Shown one piece after another: positions 39,413 through 48,177 of a stretch of 64,000 nucleotides of DNA. The stretch's first letter is position 1, and each line of letters starts with the position of its first letter. The position numbers and the translations under genes were made by a program. This DNA is from Terriglobia bacterium (GTDB lineage: Bacteria; Acidobacteriota; Terriglobia; Terriglobales; SCQP01), in assembly GCA_021323595.1 (NCBI GenBank), contig JAJPKR010000016.1, forward strand, positions 41,286 to 105,285, written 5' to 3'. The notes beneath the pieces were generated by a model. It was not told the origin of the DNA and searched no databases. It saw only the letters and a list, made by a program, of their open reading frames with translations.

Positions 39413-41746
39413 TCAGAAAAATTCGAACTGCTCTTGATGCACCAGCGGATCGGCTTTGACCGCGATCGCCTTGCCGGTCATCGTCTCCATTTCGGTCAGC
39501 AGGCGCGCGCCATGCGCCTTCAGCGCCTTGGCCACCTCCGGATTCACGCGCAAGATCAAGTCCTCCCGCTCCACTTCCTTGGCCATCTTGCGCGCTTCCG
39601 CGTAAATCTCATTGCACATGGTGGTGACGGACTTCACCAAGCCGACACCGCTGCAGTAGGGGCACGGCGTGCCGAGCGTGCGCTCGAGCGACTGCTTGAC
39701 ACGTTTGCGCGTCAACGCCACCAGGCCGAAGTCGTTGAACGAAAGCACCTTGGAAGGGGCGCGATCGGCGCGCAGCGCCTCCTCGAGCGCCTGCATGACC
39801 TTCTGGCGGTTCTTGCGCTCATCCATGTCGATGAAGTCCACGACGATAATGCCGCCCAGGTCGCGCAAGCGGATTTGACGCACGATCTCGCGGATCGCAT
39901 CCACGTTGATCTTGACGATCGTGTCTTCCAGCCGATTCGATTTGCCGACGTACTTGCCGGTGTTCACGTCGATCGCCACCAGCGCCTCGGTTTGGTTGAT
40001 TACGATATAGCCGCCGCTCTTCAGCCAGACCTTGCTCTTCAGCGCCTTGTTGATCTCGTCCTGAATGCCGAAGTGCTCGAACATCGGTTCGTCGCGCGTG
40101 TATAAGCGCACGCGGCTGGTGAGCTTCGGCATGAAGTGATCGATGAAGCGGACGACGGCCTGGTATTGGTCTTCCGAGTCCACCCAAATATGCGTGAATT
40201 CCTCCGAGAGCTGGTCGCGCAGCGTCCGCTCCAGCAAGCCGAGGTCGTGATGCAGCAGGGCCGGCGCCTTGCGCTGCTCGAACTCGCCGCGAATGTCGGC
40301 CCAAAGATTGCCCAAGAAGCGGATATCGGCCTTGAGGTCCTCTTCGGAGATGCCCTGGCTGGCGGTGCGCACGATGAAACCGCCGGGCAGGTCGCGGGAA
40401 TTCTCGACGATGATGCGCTTCAGGCGCGCCCGCTCCTCGTCGGAGCCGATCTTCCGCGAGACGCCGATATGCTGCACCGTCGGCATATAGACCAAGAAGC
40501 GCCCGGGCAGAGCCAGGTGGCTGGTGATGCGCGCGCCTTTGGTGCCGAGCGGTTCCTTGGCGATTTGCACCAAGATTTCTTGGCCGGGGCGCAGCAGTTC
40601 GTTGATCAGCCGCGGGCCGCGCTCGCGCTCCTCGCCGCGATGCCCCGCGGACGTGGGTGCGGCGGCGCCCTCGGCGTGCGGACCGCGGCCGCGGCCGCGG
40701 CCGCGGCCGCGGCGGCGGCGGCGCCCGCCGGTTTCCGCGCGCGCCTGAAACTCCGCGCGCTGCGGCCGCTCGCGCACTTCGGCCCGGTCGGCCGCCCCGG
40801 CGCTCTCTTCGGCTTCGGCGGTTTCGATTGCACCTGCCGCCGCGTTACCGGCCTCGAATTGCGGTTCCTGCAGGTTGCCGCTCTCCGGCGAACTTGCGGC
40901 GTCTTCCGGCTCGCTCTCTTCCTCGTCTTCGAACCAGGTTTCCGCCGCGCCCGCCGCCAGGCCCGCTTCCTCCTCGCCCGGCTGGCTCTCGCCGCCGCGC
41001 GTGTCTTCGGCCGCGGCCGGCGCCGTTTCCGCTTCCGCCGCGCCGGCCGGCGCCGCCGCGAATTCAGCCGGAGAGTCCGGCTGCATGCGTTCATGCTCGA
41101 ATTCGGCGCGCTGCACGGCTTCGGGGGGAGCCGCATCGTCTTCGCGGTGCGCGCCCTCGTCTTCGCGGTGCGCGCCCTGATATTTGGCGAGCGACTCGCC
41201 CGGCAACACGAACGGATACTCCTGCTTCTCGCCGGCAGTCTCGGGGGGCTCGGCGGCCGGCGCCGCGCCGGGAGCCGCAACCGCGTCGGGAGAGGCAAAT
41301 TTCGACTCGGGAATCCCCCGCCGCCCGTGGCGGCCGCGCCGGCGCCGATGGCGCAACCCTTCGGAGCGCGCTCCCGGCGGGGCGTCTGCCGGCATGGCCT
41401 CGGCGGCGGCGGGCGCCGGCGGGGCGAAGGCCGCGGCCGGGGACGCGGCGGTTTCGGCCGGGTGCGCCTCGGCGGCCGCCGCTTCCGCTTCGCTCACGAC
41501 GCGGTCGTATTCCTCGACATCCTCGAAGAAGTCCGAGACGTAGAGAAAGGCATCGCGTTCCAGGCCAATGTCCACGAACGCGGATTGCATGCCCGGCAGC
41601 ACGCGCGTGACGCGGCCTTTGTAAATGCTGCCGGCCAGCGAGTACTCGCGCTCGCGTTCGTAATAGACCTCGGTGAGGTCCCCATCTTCGCTCAGTGCGA
41701 TCCGCGTTTCATGCGGCGTCGCGGAAATATAAAGCTCTTTGTTCAT
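39413..41746 (-). CDS. rng: RNase E/G-family endoribonuclease with S1-domain insertion
   Basis: A 777-residue protein. Residues 1-80 begin the S1-embedded N-terminus (YKGRVTRVLPGMQSAFVDIG). Residues ~81-375 are a disordered Ala/Glu/Pro-rich insertion with an Arg-Gly tract (RRRRRGRGRGRGRG) near its end. The S1 domain then resumes (RPGQEILVQIAKEPLGTKGARIT), followed by the 5'-sensor and DNase I-like catalytic regions. Catalytic aspartates are in VAIDVNTGKYVG (Asp593) and VVDFIDMDERKNR (Asp640), and the zinc-link is TPCPYCSGVG (Cys695/Cys698). It processes and decays RNA, including rRNA. A GGAGGAG site precedes the ATG. It lies 200 bases after rodA. Confidence 0.92.
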   Translation of the reverse strand: MNKELYISATPHETRIALSEDGDLTEVYYEREREYSLAGSIYKGRVTRVLPGMQSAFVDIGLERDAFLYVSDFFEDVEEYDRVVSEAEAAAAEAHPAETAASPAAAFAPPAPAAAEAMPADAPPGARSEGLRHRRRRGRHGRRGIPESKFASPDAVAAPGAAPAAEPPETAGEKQEYPFVLPGESLAKYQGAHREDEGAHREDDAAPPEAVQRAEFEHERMQPDSPAEFAAAPAGAAEAETAPAAAEDTRGGESQPGEEEAGLAAGAAETWFEDEEESEPEDAASSPESGNLQEPQFEAGNAAAGAIETAEAEESAGAADRAEVRERPQRAEFQARAETGGRRRRRGRGRGRGRGPHAEGAAAPTSAGHRGEERERGPRLINELLRPGQEILVQIAKEPLGTKGARITSHLALPGRFLVYMPTVQHIGVSRKIGSDEERARLKRIIVENSRDLPGGFIVRTASQGISEEDLKADIRFLGNLWADIRGEFEQRKAPALLHHDLGLLERTLRDQLSEEFTHIWVDSEDQYQAVVRFIDHFMPKLTSRVRLYTRDEPMFEHFGIQDEINKALKSKVWLKSGGYIVINQTEALVAIDVNTGKYVGKSNRLEDTIVKINVDAIREIVRQIRLRDLGGIIVVDFIDMDERKNRQKVMQALEEALRADRAPSKVLSFNDFGLVALTRKRVKQSLERTLGTPCPYCSGVGLVKSVTTMCNEIYAEARKMAKEVEREDLILRVNPEVAKALKAHGARLLTEMETMTGKAIAVKADPLVHQEQFEFF
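40683..40712. repeat. five CCGCGG hexamers in the RNase E/G gene
   Basis: Five perfect tandem CCGCGG units run into a GGC-triplet tract to about 40723, coding the Arg-Gly stretch. Perfect short tandem repeats of this kind can change length by slippage; unit changes keep the frame. Confidence 0.8.
41138..41178. repeat. 21-bp tandem duplication in the RNase E/G insertion
   Basis: GTCTTCGCGGTGCGCGCCCT occurs at 41138-41157 and again at 41159-41178, a 21-base period coding the doubled peptide GAHREDE/GAHREDD. It looks like a recent in-frame duplication within the disordered insertion. Confidence 0.8.
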
Positions 41747-41947
41747 CCAATCTCCTCCAAGGCGCGGAGGAGCGGGAGCGGCAGGCGGGATTGCGCCGGG
41801 AAGGCGCTTTTCAGGCGGCCTGGGCGCCTCGCGCCCGCCGCCAATGGAAAACCGTTGCGTGCCGGCCGGATGCCACCGGCCGCGCCGCTTGCCCGCGGCG
41901 CGCCGGGATCGACGGCCCTACTCACCGCCCCAACGGGCGAAAACTTA

Positions 41948-43027
41948 TCAGTTCACGAACCGGCTCATGCGCACGTTCATCGCCACGCCGAGCGCCGCGA
42001 ACGTGAACAATAACGATGATCCTCCCGAACTCATCAGCGGCAAGGGAATACCAGTCACCGGCATCAGCCCCAGCGCCATCCCAATGTTGACAAAGACATG
42101 GAAGCCGAGCACGGCAACCACGCCCATCACCAGCAACCCGCCTCCCAAATCCGGCGCGGATTGCGCATCCTGGATCAACCGCATCAGCACCAGGAAGTAC
42201 AGGAACAATATCGCGATGCCGCCGACGAATCCATGCTCCTCCGCGAAGGCGGCGAAGATGAAGTCCGTCTGCGGCACGGGCAAGAACGCGCCGCGGGTCT
42301 GGGAACCCTTGGCGATACCCTTGCCCCACAACCCACCCGACCCGACGGCAATCTTGGACTGGAGCAACTGATACCCGGTGCCCAGCGGATCCGCCTCCGG
42401 CCGGAGAAAACTCTCGAGCCGCGCCTTCTGGTAAGGATGCAGGTGACGCCACGCTATTGGCAACACCAGCAATCCCGCCAATCCCAACAGCGCGAAGTGG
42501 CGCCAGCGCAACTTGCCGATCAACAGGCCCATGCCCGCGATCGGCAGATATGTCAATGCCGTGCCCAAATCGGGCTCGGCGAGCACCAACAGCATCGGCA
42601 CGCCGACCAGCACCCCGATGCGGAGCACATCTCCAAGCCCCGCCGCAGAACGGCGCGACTCGGCAAAGTACCTCGCGACTACGATAATTATAACGAGTTT
42701 GACCAACTCGGAAACTTGCAAATGCGCGCCGGCGACCGGGATCCAGCGGCGCGAATGAAAGATGACCCGGCCGATCACCAGCACGGCGCCCAAGGCCGCG
42801 ACGGCCATCGCATAGAGCCACGGCGCGCTCTCGAGCAGCAGTTTGTAGTCGAGGCGGCTGAAAGCGAAGAGCACGATCACGCCGGCGATCAGGAAGTAGA
42901 TCTGCTTGATGTAGACACCCGCGAAATGCGTCCCCACCGTGGCGCTATAGATCTCGGTGATCCCGACGACGGCAATCACCAGCACCAGGCCCAACAGAAG
43001 CCAATCCAGATCGCGCCAGCGGTTCAC
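41948..43027 (-). CDS. rodA: rod-shape SEDS glycosyltransferase RodA
   Basis: A 359-residue polytopic SEDS protein starting at GTG (43025-43027), overlapping the mrdA stop as GTGA. About ten transmembrane helices; conserved SEDS segments are RRWIPVAGAHLQVSELVKL, LLVLAEPDLGTALTYLP (the essential aspartate), HPYQKARLESFL and MPVTGIPLPLMSSGGSSLL. It polymerises lipid II into glycan strands together with PBP2 encoded just upstream, as part of the elongasome. Confidence 0.94.
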   Translation of the reverse strand: MNRWRDLDWLLLGLVLVIAVVGITEIYSATVGTHFAGVYIKQIYFLIAGVIVLFAFSRLDYKLLLESAPWLYAMAVAALGAVLVIGRVIFHSRRWIPVAGAHLQVSELVKLVIIIVVARYFAESRRSAAGLGDVLRIGVLVGVPMLLVLAEPDLGTALTYLPIAGMGLLIGKLRWRHFALLGLAGLLVLPIAWRHLHPYQKARLESFLRPEADPLGTGYQLLQSKIAVGSGGLWGKGIAKGSQTRGAFLPVPQTDFIFAAFAEEHGFVGGIAILFLYFLVLMRLIQDAQSAPDLGGGLLVMGVVAVLGFHVFVNIGMALGLMPVTGIPLPLMSSGGSSLLFTFAALGVAMNVRMSRFVN

Positions 43028-44964
43028 GGCCGGCCTCCGCGGAATCTAAGGATCGCAAAGGCGGAAGACGGGGCGGCGGGCGCCGCCGGCAACGGCGGCG
43101 CCGCCCAGGCGAAGCCCGCCGCCAGCGGCGCGAAGGCGCGCCGCCAGCGCTCGATCCGCGCCGTTTGGGTGCGGGCGCGGGCGGCCTGCTTTTGCGCGTA
43201 GGCGGCAATGACCTCGGCAGCGATGTTGGCGGCGTAGTAGCCCTCGGCACCGTGCTGGAACAACACGCAGACCACGATTTGCGGTTGATCGATCGGATAG
43301 ACGCCCACGAACCAGGCATTGTCCACGAACTGGTGTTTGTGGCCGGAGGCCGCAAAATGCTCTTCCGAGACGGTTTGGGCTGTTCCGGTCTTGCCGCCCC
43401 AATCTACGCCCTGCAGATGCGCGCTCGCGGCCGTTCCCTCCGGCCCGACCACGCCGCGCATGCCCGCTTCGATCACCTGCAAGGCCGGCTCGGGAATCGC
43501 AAAGCGAGTCTCGTCGGGGCCTTGCGGCCGCAGATTGGCGGGAACCTCCGAAGGAAACACCAGATGAGGCCGGAAGAATTGTCCGTCCATCATGATGCCG
43601 CCGATCGTGTGCGCCAGCTGCAAGGGCGTCACCGTCAGCGCGCCTTGGCCGATGGCGACGTTGATCGTTTCCCCCTTGAACCAAGGCTGGTGCAGGTGCC
43701 GCTCCTTCCAGGCCGGCGAGGGCACCAGGCCGGCGGCTTCGTGGGGCAAATCAATGCCCGTGGGCTCGCCCAAACCGAGGGCGTGAGCGTAATAGTCGAT
43801 CTTGTCGATGCCGAGCTGCGCGCCCAACGTGTAGAAATAGACGTCGCACGACTGCGTAATCGCCTTGCGAATGTCGGTGATGCCATGCACTTTGTGTTCG
43901 CGCGAGATCCAGCATTTCTTGTATTGCCCGTAAAACCAAGCCCCGCCCTGGCAGTTGACCTTCAAGGTTTCGGCAATACCCTCTTCCAGACCGGCCACGC
44001 TCATGACGATCTTGAACACCGATCCCGGCGCCAGCTGCGCTTGAATCGCCTTGTTGAGCAGCGGCCGATTCGGATCCTCGACCAACTTCTGCCATTCCTG
44101 GCTGCTGATGCCCAAAGTAAACAAATTGGGATCGAACGTCGGCCGGCTCACCATCGCCAGCACTTCGCCGTTGCGGGGATCGAGGGCGACGATCGCCCCG
44201 GGCCGCTGCCCGATGGCCTCCTCCGCCGCGTCTTGAATGTCTTTGTCGAGGGTCAGGCGCAAATCGTGACCCGGACGGGGCGGCAGATCGGAAATCTCGC
44301 CTTCCACGCGGCCGCGGCTGTCCACGATCACGCGGCGCAGGCCGTCCTGGCCCATGAGGACGGAGTTGTAGTACTGCTCTAGACCCGACTTTCCGACCAA
44401 GGTGCCAGGCGTGACGTGCAGTCTCTGGATATCGGCCTCGGTCGCTTCCCCGACATAGCCGATCACGTGCATGGCGTAGCCATCGCTCGGGTAAAGGCGG
44501 CGGCTCACGGTGATCGTCTCCAGTTCGGGGTATTGGTCGCGATGGGAGGCGATGAAGGCCAGATCGCCGGGCGTGATGTCTTCCTTGATGATGACCGGTT
44601 GGTAGCTGGGCGCGTCCTGATAGCGGGCCAGGCGATCGCTCAGATCGCTTGGCTTCATGCCCAATCCCTGCGCGATTCCGGCGATGTCGTTCGCCAGGTC
44701 GCGCGCTTGATCGGGCACGAGCAAGGCGCTGAAGGACGGATAGTTATCCACGAGCAGGCGCCCTTGCCGGTCGTAGATCCGCCCCCGGGGCGCGGGAATC
44801 GGCTCACTGCGGATGCGATTGTGCTCGGCCAGCGTTTCCCAGCGCGCTTGTTGCAGAACTTGCAACTGCCACATGCCGTAGGCGAGAAAGAGGAACGCCG
44901 CAAGCAGAACGTACTGCACCAAGATGATGCGGCCGCCGGGGAGTTTGCCTTCGCTCCAAGCCAT
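43024..44964 (-). CDS. mrdA: penicillin-binding protein 2
   Basis: A 646-residue class B penicillin-binding protein from the ATG at 44962-44964. One N-terminal membrane anchor (about residues 15-32), a dimerisation domain with the RGRIYDRQGRLLVDN opening, then a transpeptidase domain with the active-site SVFK in LAPGSVFKI, TQSCD for the SxN position, and WGGKTGTAQ. The C-terminal ~60 residues are an Ala/Pro/Arg-rich tail not usual in PBP2. It crosslinks peptidoglycan during elongation with RodA, whose GTG start overlaps its stop. Confidence 0.94.
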   Translation of the reverse strand: MAWSEGKLPGGRIILVQYVLLAAFLFLAYGMWQLQVLQQARWETLAEHNRIRSEPIPAPRGRIYDRQGRLLVDNYPSFSALLVPDQARDLANDIAGIAQGLGMKPSDLSDRLARYQDAPSYQPVIIKEDITPGDLAFIASHRDQYPELETITVSRRLYPSDGYAMHVIGYVGEATEADIQRLHVTPGTLVGKSGLEQYYNSVLMGQDGLRRVIVDSRGRVEGEISDLPPRPGHDLRLTLDKDIQDAAEEAIGQRPGAIVALDPRNGEVLAMVSRPTFDPNLFTLGISSQEWQKLVEDPNRPLLNKAIQAQLAPGSVFKIVMSVAGLEEGIAETLKVNCQGGAWFYGQYKKCWISREHKVHGITDIRKAITQSCDVYFYTLGAQLGIDKIDYYAHALGLGEPTGIDLPHEAAGLVPSPAWKERHLHQPWFKGETINVAIGQGALTVTPLQLAHTIGGIMMDGQFFRPHLVFPSEVPANLRPQGPDETRFAIPEPALQVIEAGMRGVVGPEGTAASAHLQGVDWGGKTGTAQTVSEEHFAASGHKHQFVDNAWFVGVYPIDQPQIVVCVLFQHGAEGYYAANIAAEVIAAYAQKQAARARTQTARIERWRRAFAPLAAGFAWAAPPLPAAPAAPSSAFAILRFRGGRP

Positions 44965-44972
44965 GGCGATCT

Positions 44973-45491
44973 CTAGCGCATCCGCCGGAAGCGGTCGAAG
45001 AGGCGGAAGACGAACACCGCCGCGACGCCGTTCAGCAGGCCCGCCACCAGCAAGCGCGAGCCCCACCAGAGCACCGGCTGGGCCATCAAGTAGCGCTCGA
45101 AAACAAACACCACCGCTTCATTCATTTCATAGAGCGCGAAGATCAACAAGAACCGGACGCCGGCGTGCTCCGCGTCGAGCTTATTGCCCAGCGAAGCGGC
45201 GATAAAGCCGGCTAGGGACTTCGCCATGCCGTTGAGGCCGAGCGCCAGGTGCGCGACGCTATCCTGCAAGATGCCCAGGGCCGCCCCCGCCAACACCGCG
45301 CCCGCCTGCTGCCGCGAACTCAGCGCGTAATAGGTGACGACCAGCAGCGGCAAATCGAGGTAGACGGCGGAGTGGAACAGCAGCGGCAAATAGGCTTGCA
45401 GGGCCAGCGCCAGCACCGCCGCGACCGGGTAAAAGAGCGCCGGGAAGCGATAAAGCTCGATGTCACCGCCGGCCGTAAAGAGGTCTTCCAC
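44973..45491 (-). CDS. mreD: rod-shape protein MreD
   Basis: A 172-residue membrane protein with five or so helices, starting at GTG. The family is poorly conserved, but the length, the hydrophobic profile, the motif DLPLLVVTYYALSSRQQAGAV and the position between mreC and mrdA make it MreD. It is a membrane component of the elongasome. Gaps of seven and eight bases to its neighbours indicate one transcript. Confidence 0.88.
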   Translation of the reverse strand: MEDLFTAGGDIELYRFPALFYPVAAVLALALQAYLPLLFHSAVYLDLPLLVVTYYALSSRQQAGAVLAGAALGILQDSVAHLALGLNGMAKSLAGFIAASLGNKLDAEHAGVRFLLIFALYEMNEAVVFVFERYLMAQPVLWWGSRLLVAGLLNGVAAVFVFRLFDRFRRMR

Positions 45492-45498
45492 GGCTCGT

Positions 45499-46842
45499 TC
45501 ACTCCTCCGCCGGTTGGGCGCCGGCGGCGGCCTTCGGCGGCGCCGGCTTGGCGGCGGCGGGCTGGCGGGCAGGCGGCTTGGGGTGCATCGAACTCAAGGG
45601 GCGCCCGGCGGCGGGTGAACCGGCGGACGCGGGCAGGCTCGTTTGCGGCGGCGGCACTGGTTTCGCGCTTTGCGGCCGCGCACTCGGGGTCTCGGCGTTA
45701 TGAGCGGCGTCTGGCGCCGGAGCCAGGCGCGCGGCGGTGACGCCGGCCTTCGCCGGGGCTTTGCCTGCCGCGCCGGGATCCGCAAGCACCGACGCCGCCG
45801 TGGCGCGCTCGCCGACCAGCTTGGCCGGCGCACGGGCGCCGGCCAGGGCGGCCGCCGGCGGCTTGGGCGCCACCGCTCCGGTCTCGCGCGCTTTGCGGCG
45901 CGCGGCCAGCAAATCGGCGATCAGCGGCGGCGGTCCCGTGGGGGGATTGAACGGTTCCGTGGGAATCGAGGGCAGCGCCCGGTCGCGAATCTGCGCCGCG
46001 CTCAGGCCCGCGATCGCCGCCGGCGCCGGCTCCGCCGCGATGCGCGTCGCCACCAGCACGGCATCCACGCGCGCCAAGTCCACTTGCGGCCGCACGGTGA
46101 TGATCTGAAACGGTTGGTGCGGCTCGACCGCGGTAATCGTCCCCAGCGCCAGGCCGGGCGGATAGATCTGGTCCTCTCCCGACGTCACCACCTCCATTCC
46201 CGGCGTCACTTTTTCCTGCGCGGCGACATAGCGCAATTGCGCGCTGCCCGGGCCCATGCCCCACAAAATGCCGTGGACATGCGTCTCGGCGATCATCGCG
46301 CCGACGCCGGAGTCAGGATCGGTGATCATGAGCACTTCCGCCGTGCCGGGGAAAACCTGCGTGATCTTGCCGATCACCCCGCGGGCGGTGATCACCGGCA
46401 TATTGCGCTTGAGGCCGGCCTCGGCGCCGCGATTCAGGTACAGCACTTGCGAATCAGGGGAAGCACTGCCGCCGATCACCTGTGCCGGCAGCGTCTTTTC
46501 GATCACCGGCAGGCGGAAATCGAGCAAGGCATCGAGCCGCGCCGCGGACTGCGCCGCCGCTCGCAACTGGAGGTTCTCAAGCTCGACTTGCTGCAACTGC
46601 GCCTGCAGGCTTGTGGCTTCTTGGCGCGCGCCGCGCAGCAAGACGTAATTGCGCAGGAGGCCGCGCACTCCCGCCACCGTGGAGTGCGTGGCGCGCGCGA
46701 CCGGCACCACGGCCCGGATCGTCCACAGCCGCAGCAGGCGCACGCCGCCGGCGTCGGGGCGGCGCACCTGATAGGCCAGCAACAACAGCTGCGCCAAGAT
46801 CACCACCCCGAGCAGGGTCAAATTGCGATAGCGGGTAAACAT
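45499..46842 (-). CDS. mreC: rod-shape protein MreC with extended C-terminal tail
   Basis: A 447-residue protein: one membrane helix (about 9-24), a coiled coil (~70-110, QEATSLQAQLQQVELENLQL), and the two beta-domains of MreC (VIGGSASPDSQVLYLNRGAE, GVIGKITQVFPGTAEVLMI, TSGEDQIYPPGLALGTI). The canonical protein would end near residue 275. About 170 further residues are Ala/Pro/Lys-rich and probably disordered in the periplasm. MreC organises the elongasome and activates PBP2. The gene lies 136 bases after mreB. Confidence 0.92.
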   Translation of the reverse strand: MFTRYRNLTLLGVVILAQLLLLAYQVRRPDAGGVRLLRLWTIRAVVPVARATHSTVAGVRGLLRNYVLLRGARQEATSLQAQLQQVELENLQLRAAAQSAARLDALLDFRLPVIEKTLPAQVIGGSASPDSQVLYLNRGAEAGLKRNMPVITARGVIGKITQVFPGTAEVLMITDPDSGVGAMIAETHVHGILWGMGPGSAQLRYVAAQEKVTPGMEVVTSGEDQIYPPGLALGTITAVEPHQPFQIITVRPQVDLARVDAVLVATRIAAEPAPAAIAGLSAAQIRDRALPSIPTEPFNPPTGPPPLIADLLAARRKARETGAVAPKPPAAALAGARAPAKLVGERATAASVLADPGAAGKAPAKAGVTAARLAPAPDAAHNAETPSARPQSAKPVPPPQTSLPASAGSPAAGRPLSSMHPKPPARQPAAAKPAPPKAAAGAQPAEE

Positions 46843-46978
46843 CGCGCGCCACGGACTCCGCGCCAGCCGCCCAGCGCCAGCCTCGCCAATTGCAGCAGCT
46901 TCCCTGCTTCAATTCTAAAGCCGCAACTCGGATTGCCGCGTCGCATATGCCGCCTCCGGGCTGGGCTTGCGGCCAGGT

Positions 46979-48028
<1,050 letters not shown>

Positions 48029-48031
48029 TCA

Positions 48032-48065
48032 ACTATCCAGCATCGCCGCAGCCGGTTCAACCGGC
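48032..48065 (-). promoter_or_regulatory. predicted mreB promoter with overlapping palindrome
   Basis: TTGAAC (minus 48060-48055) and GATAGT (48037-48032) are 17 bases apart, each matching four of six consensus positions. A palindrome GCCGGTT-C-AACCGGC (48051-48065) covers the -35 and could be a repressor site. The rest of the mreB-lipoprotein gap to 48177 shows nothing else. Confidence 0.45.
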
Positions 48066-48177
48066 TACTTCCATTATGGGTTATTTGCCTGAGCACCGTT
48101 CGCGCGCCCAGGTCTCACGCGGTACCCTTTTCGCTTCCCGCTGACGCCGCGCGGGCGCTGCGCCGGCGCGCGCCTGG

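Noticed and set aside
40681..40725. CCGCGG tandem repeats considered as a CRISPR-like or regulatory repeat
   Set aside because: They are direct, spacer-free, in frame and code an Arg-Gly tract of the ribonuclease.
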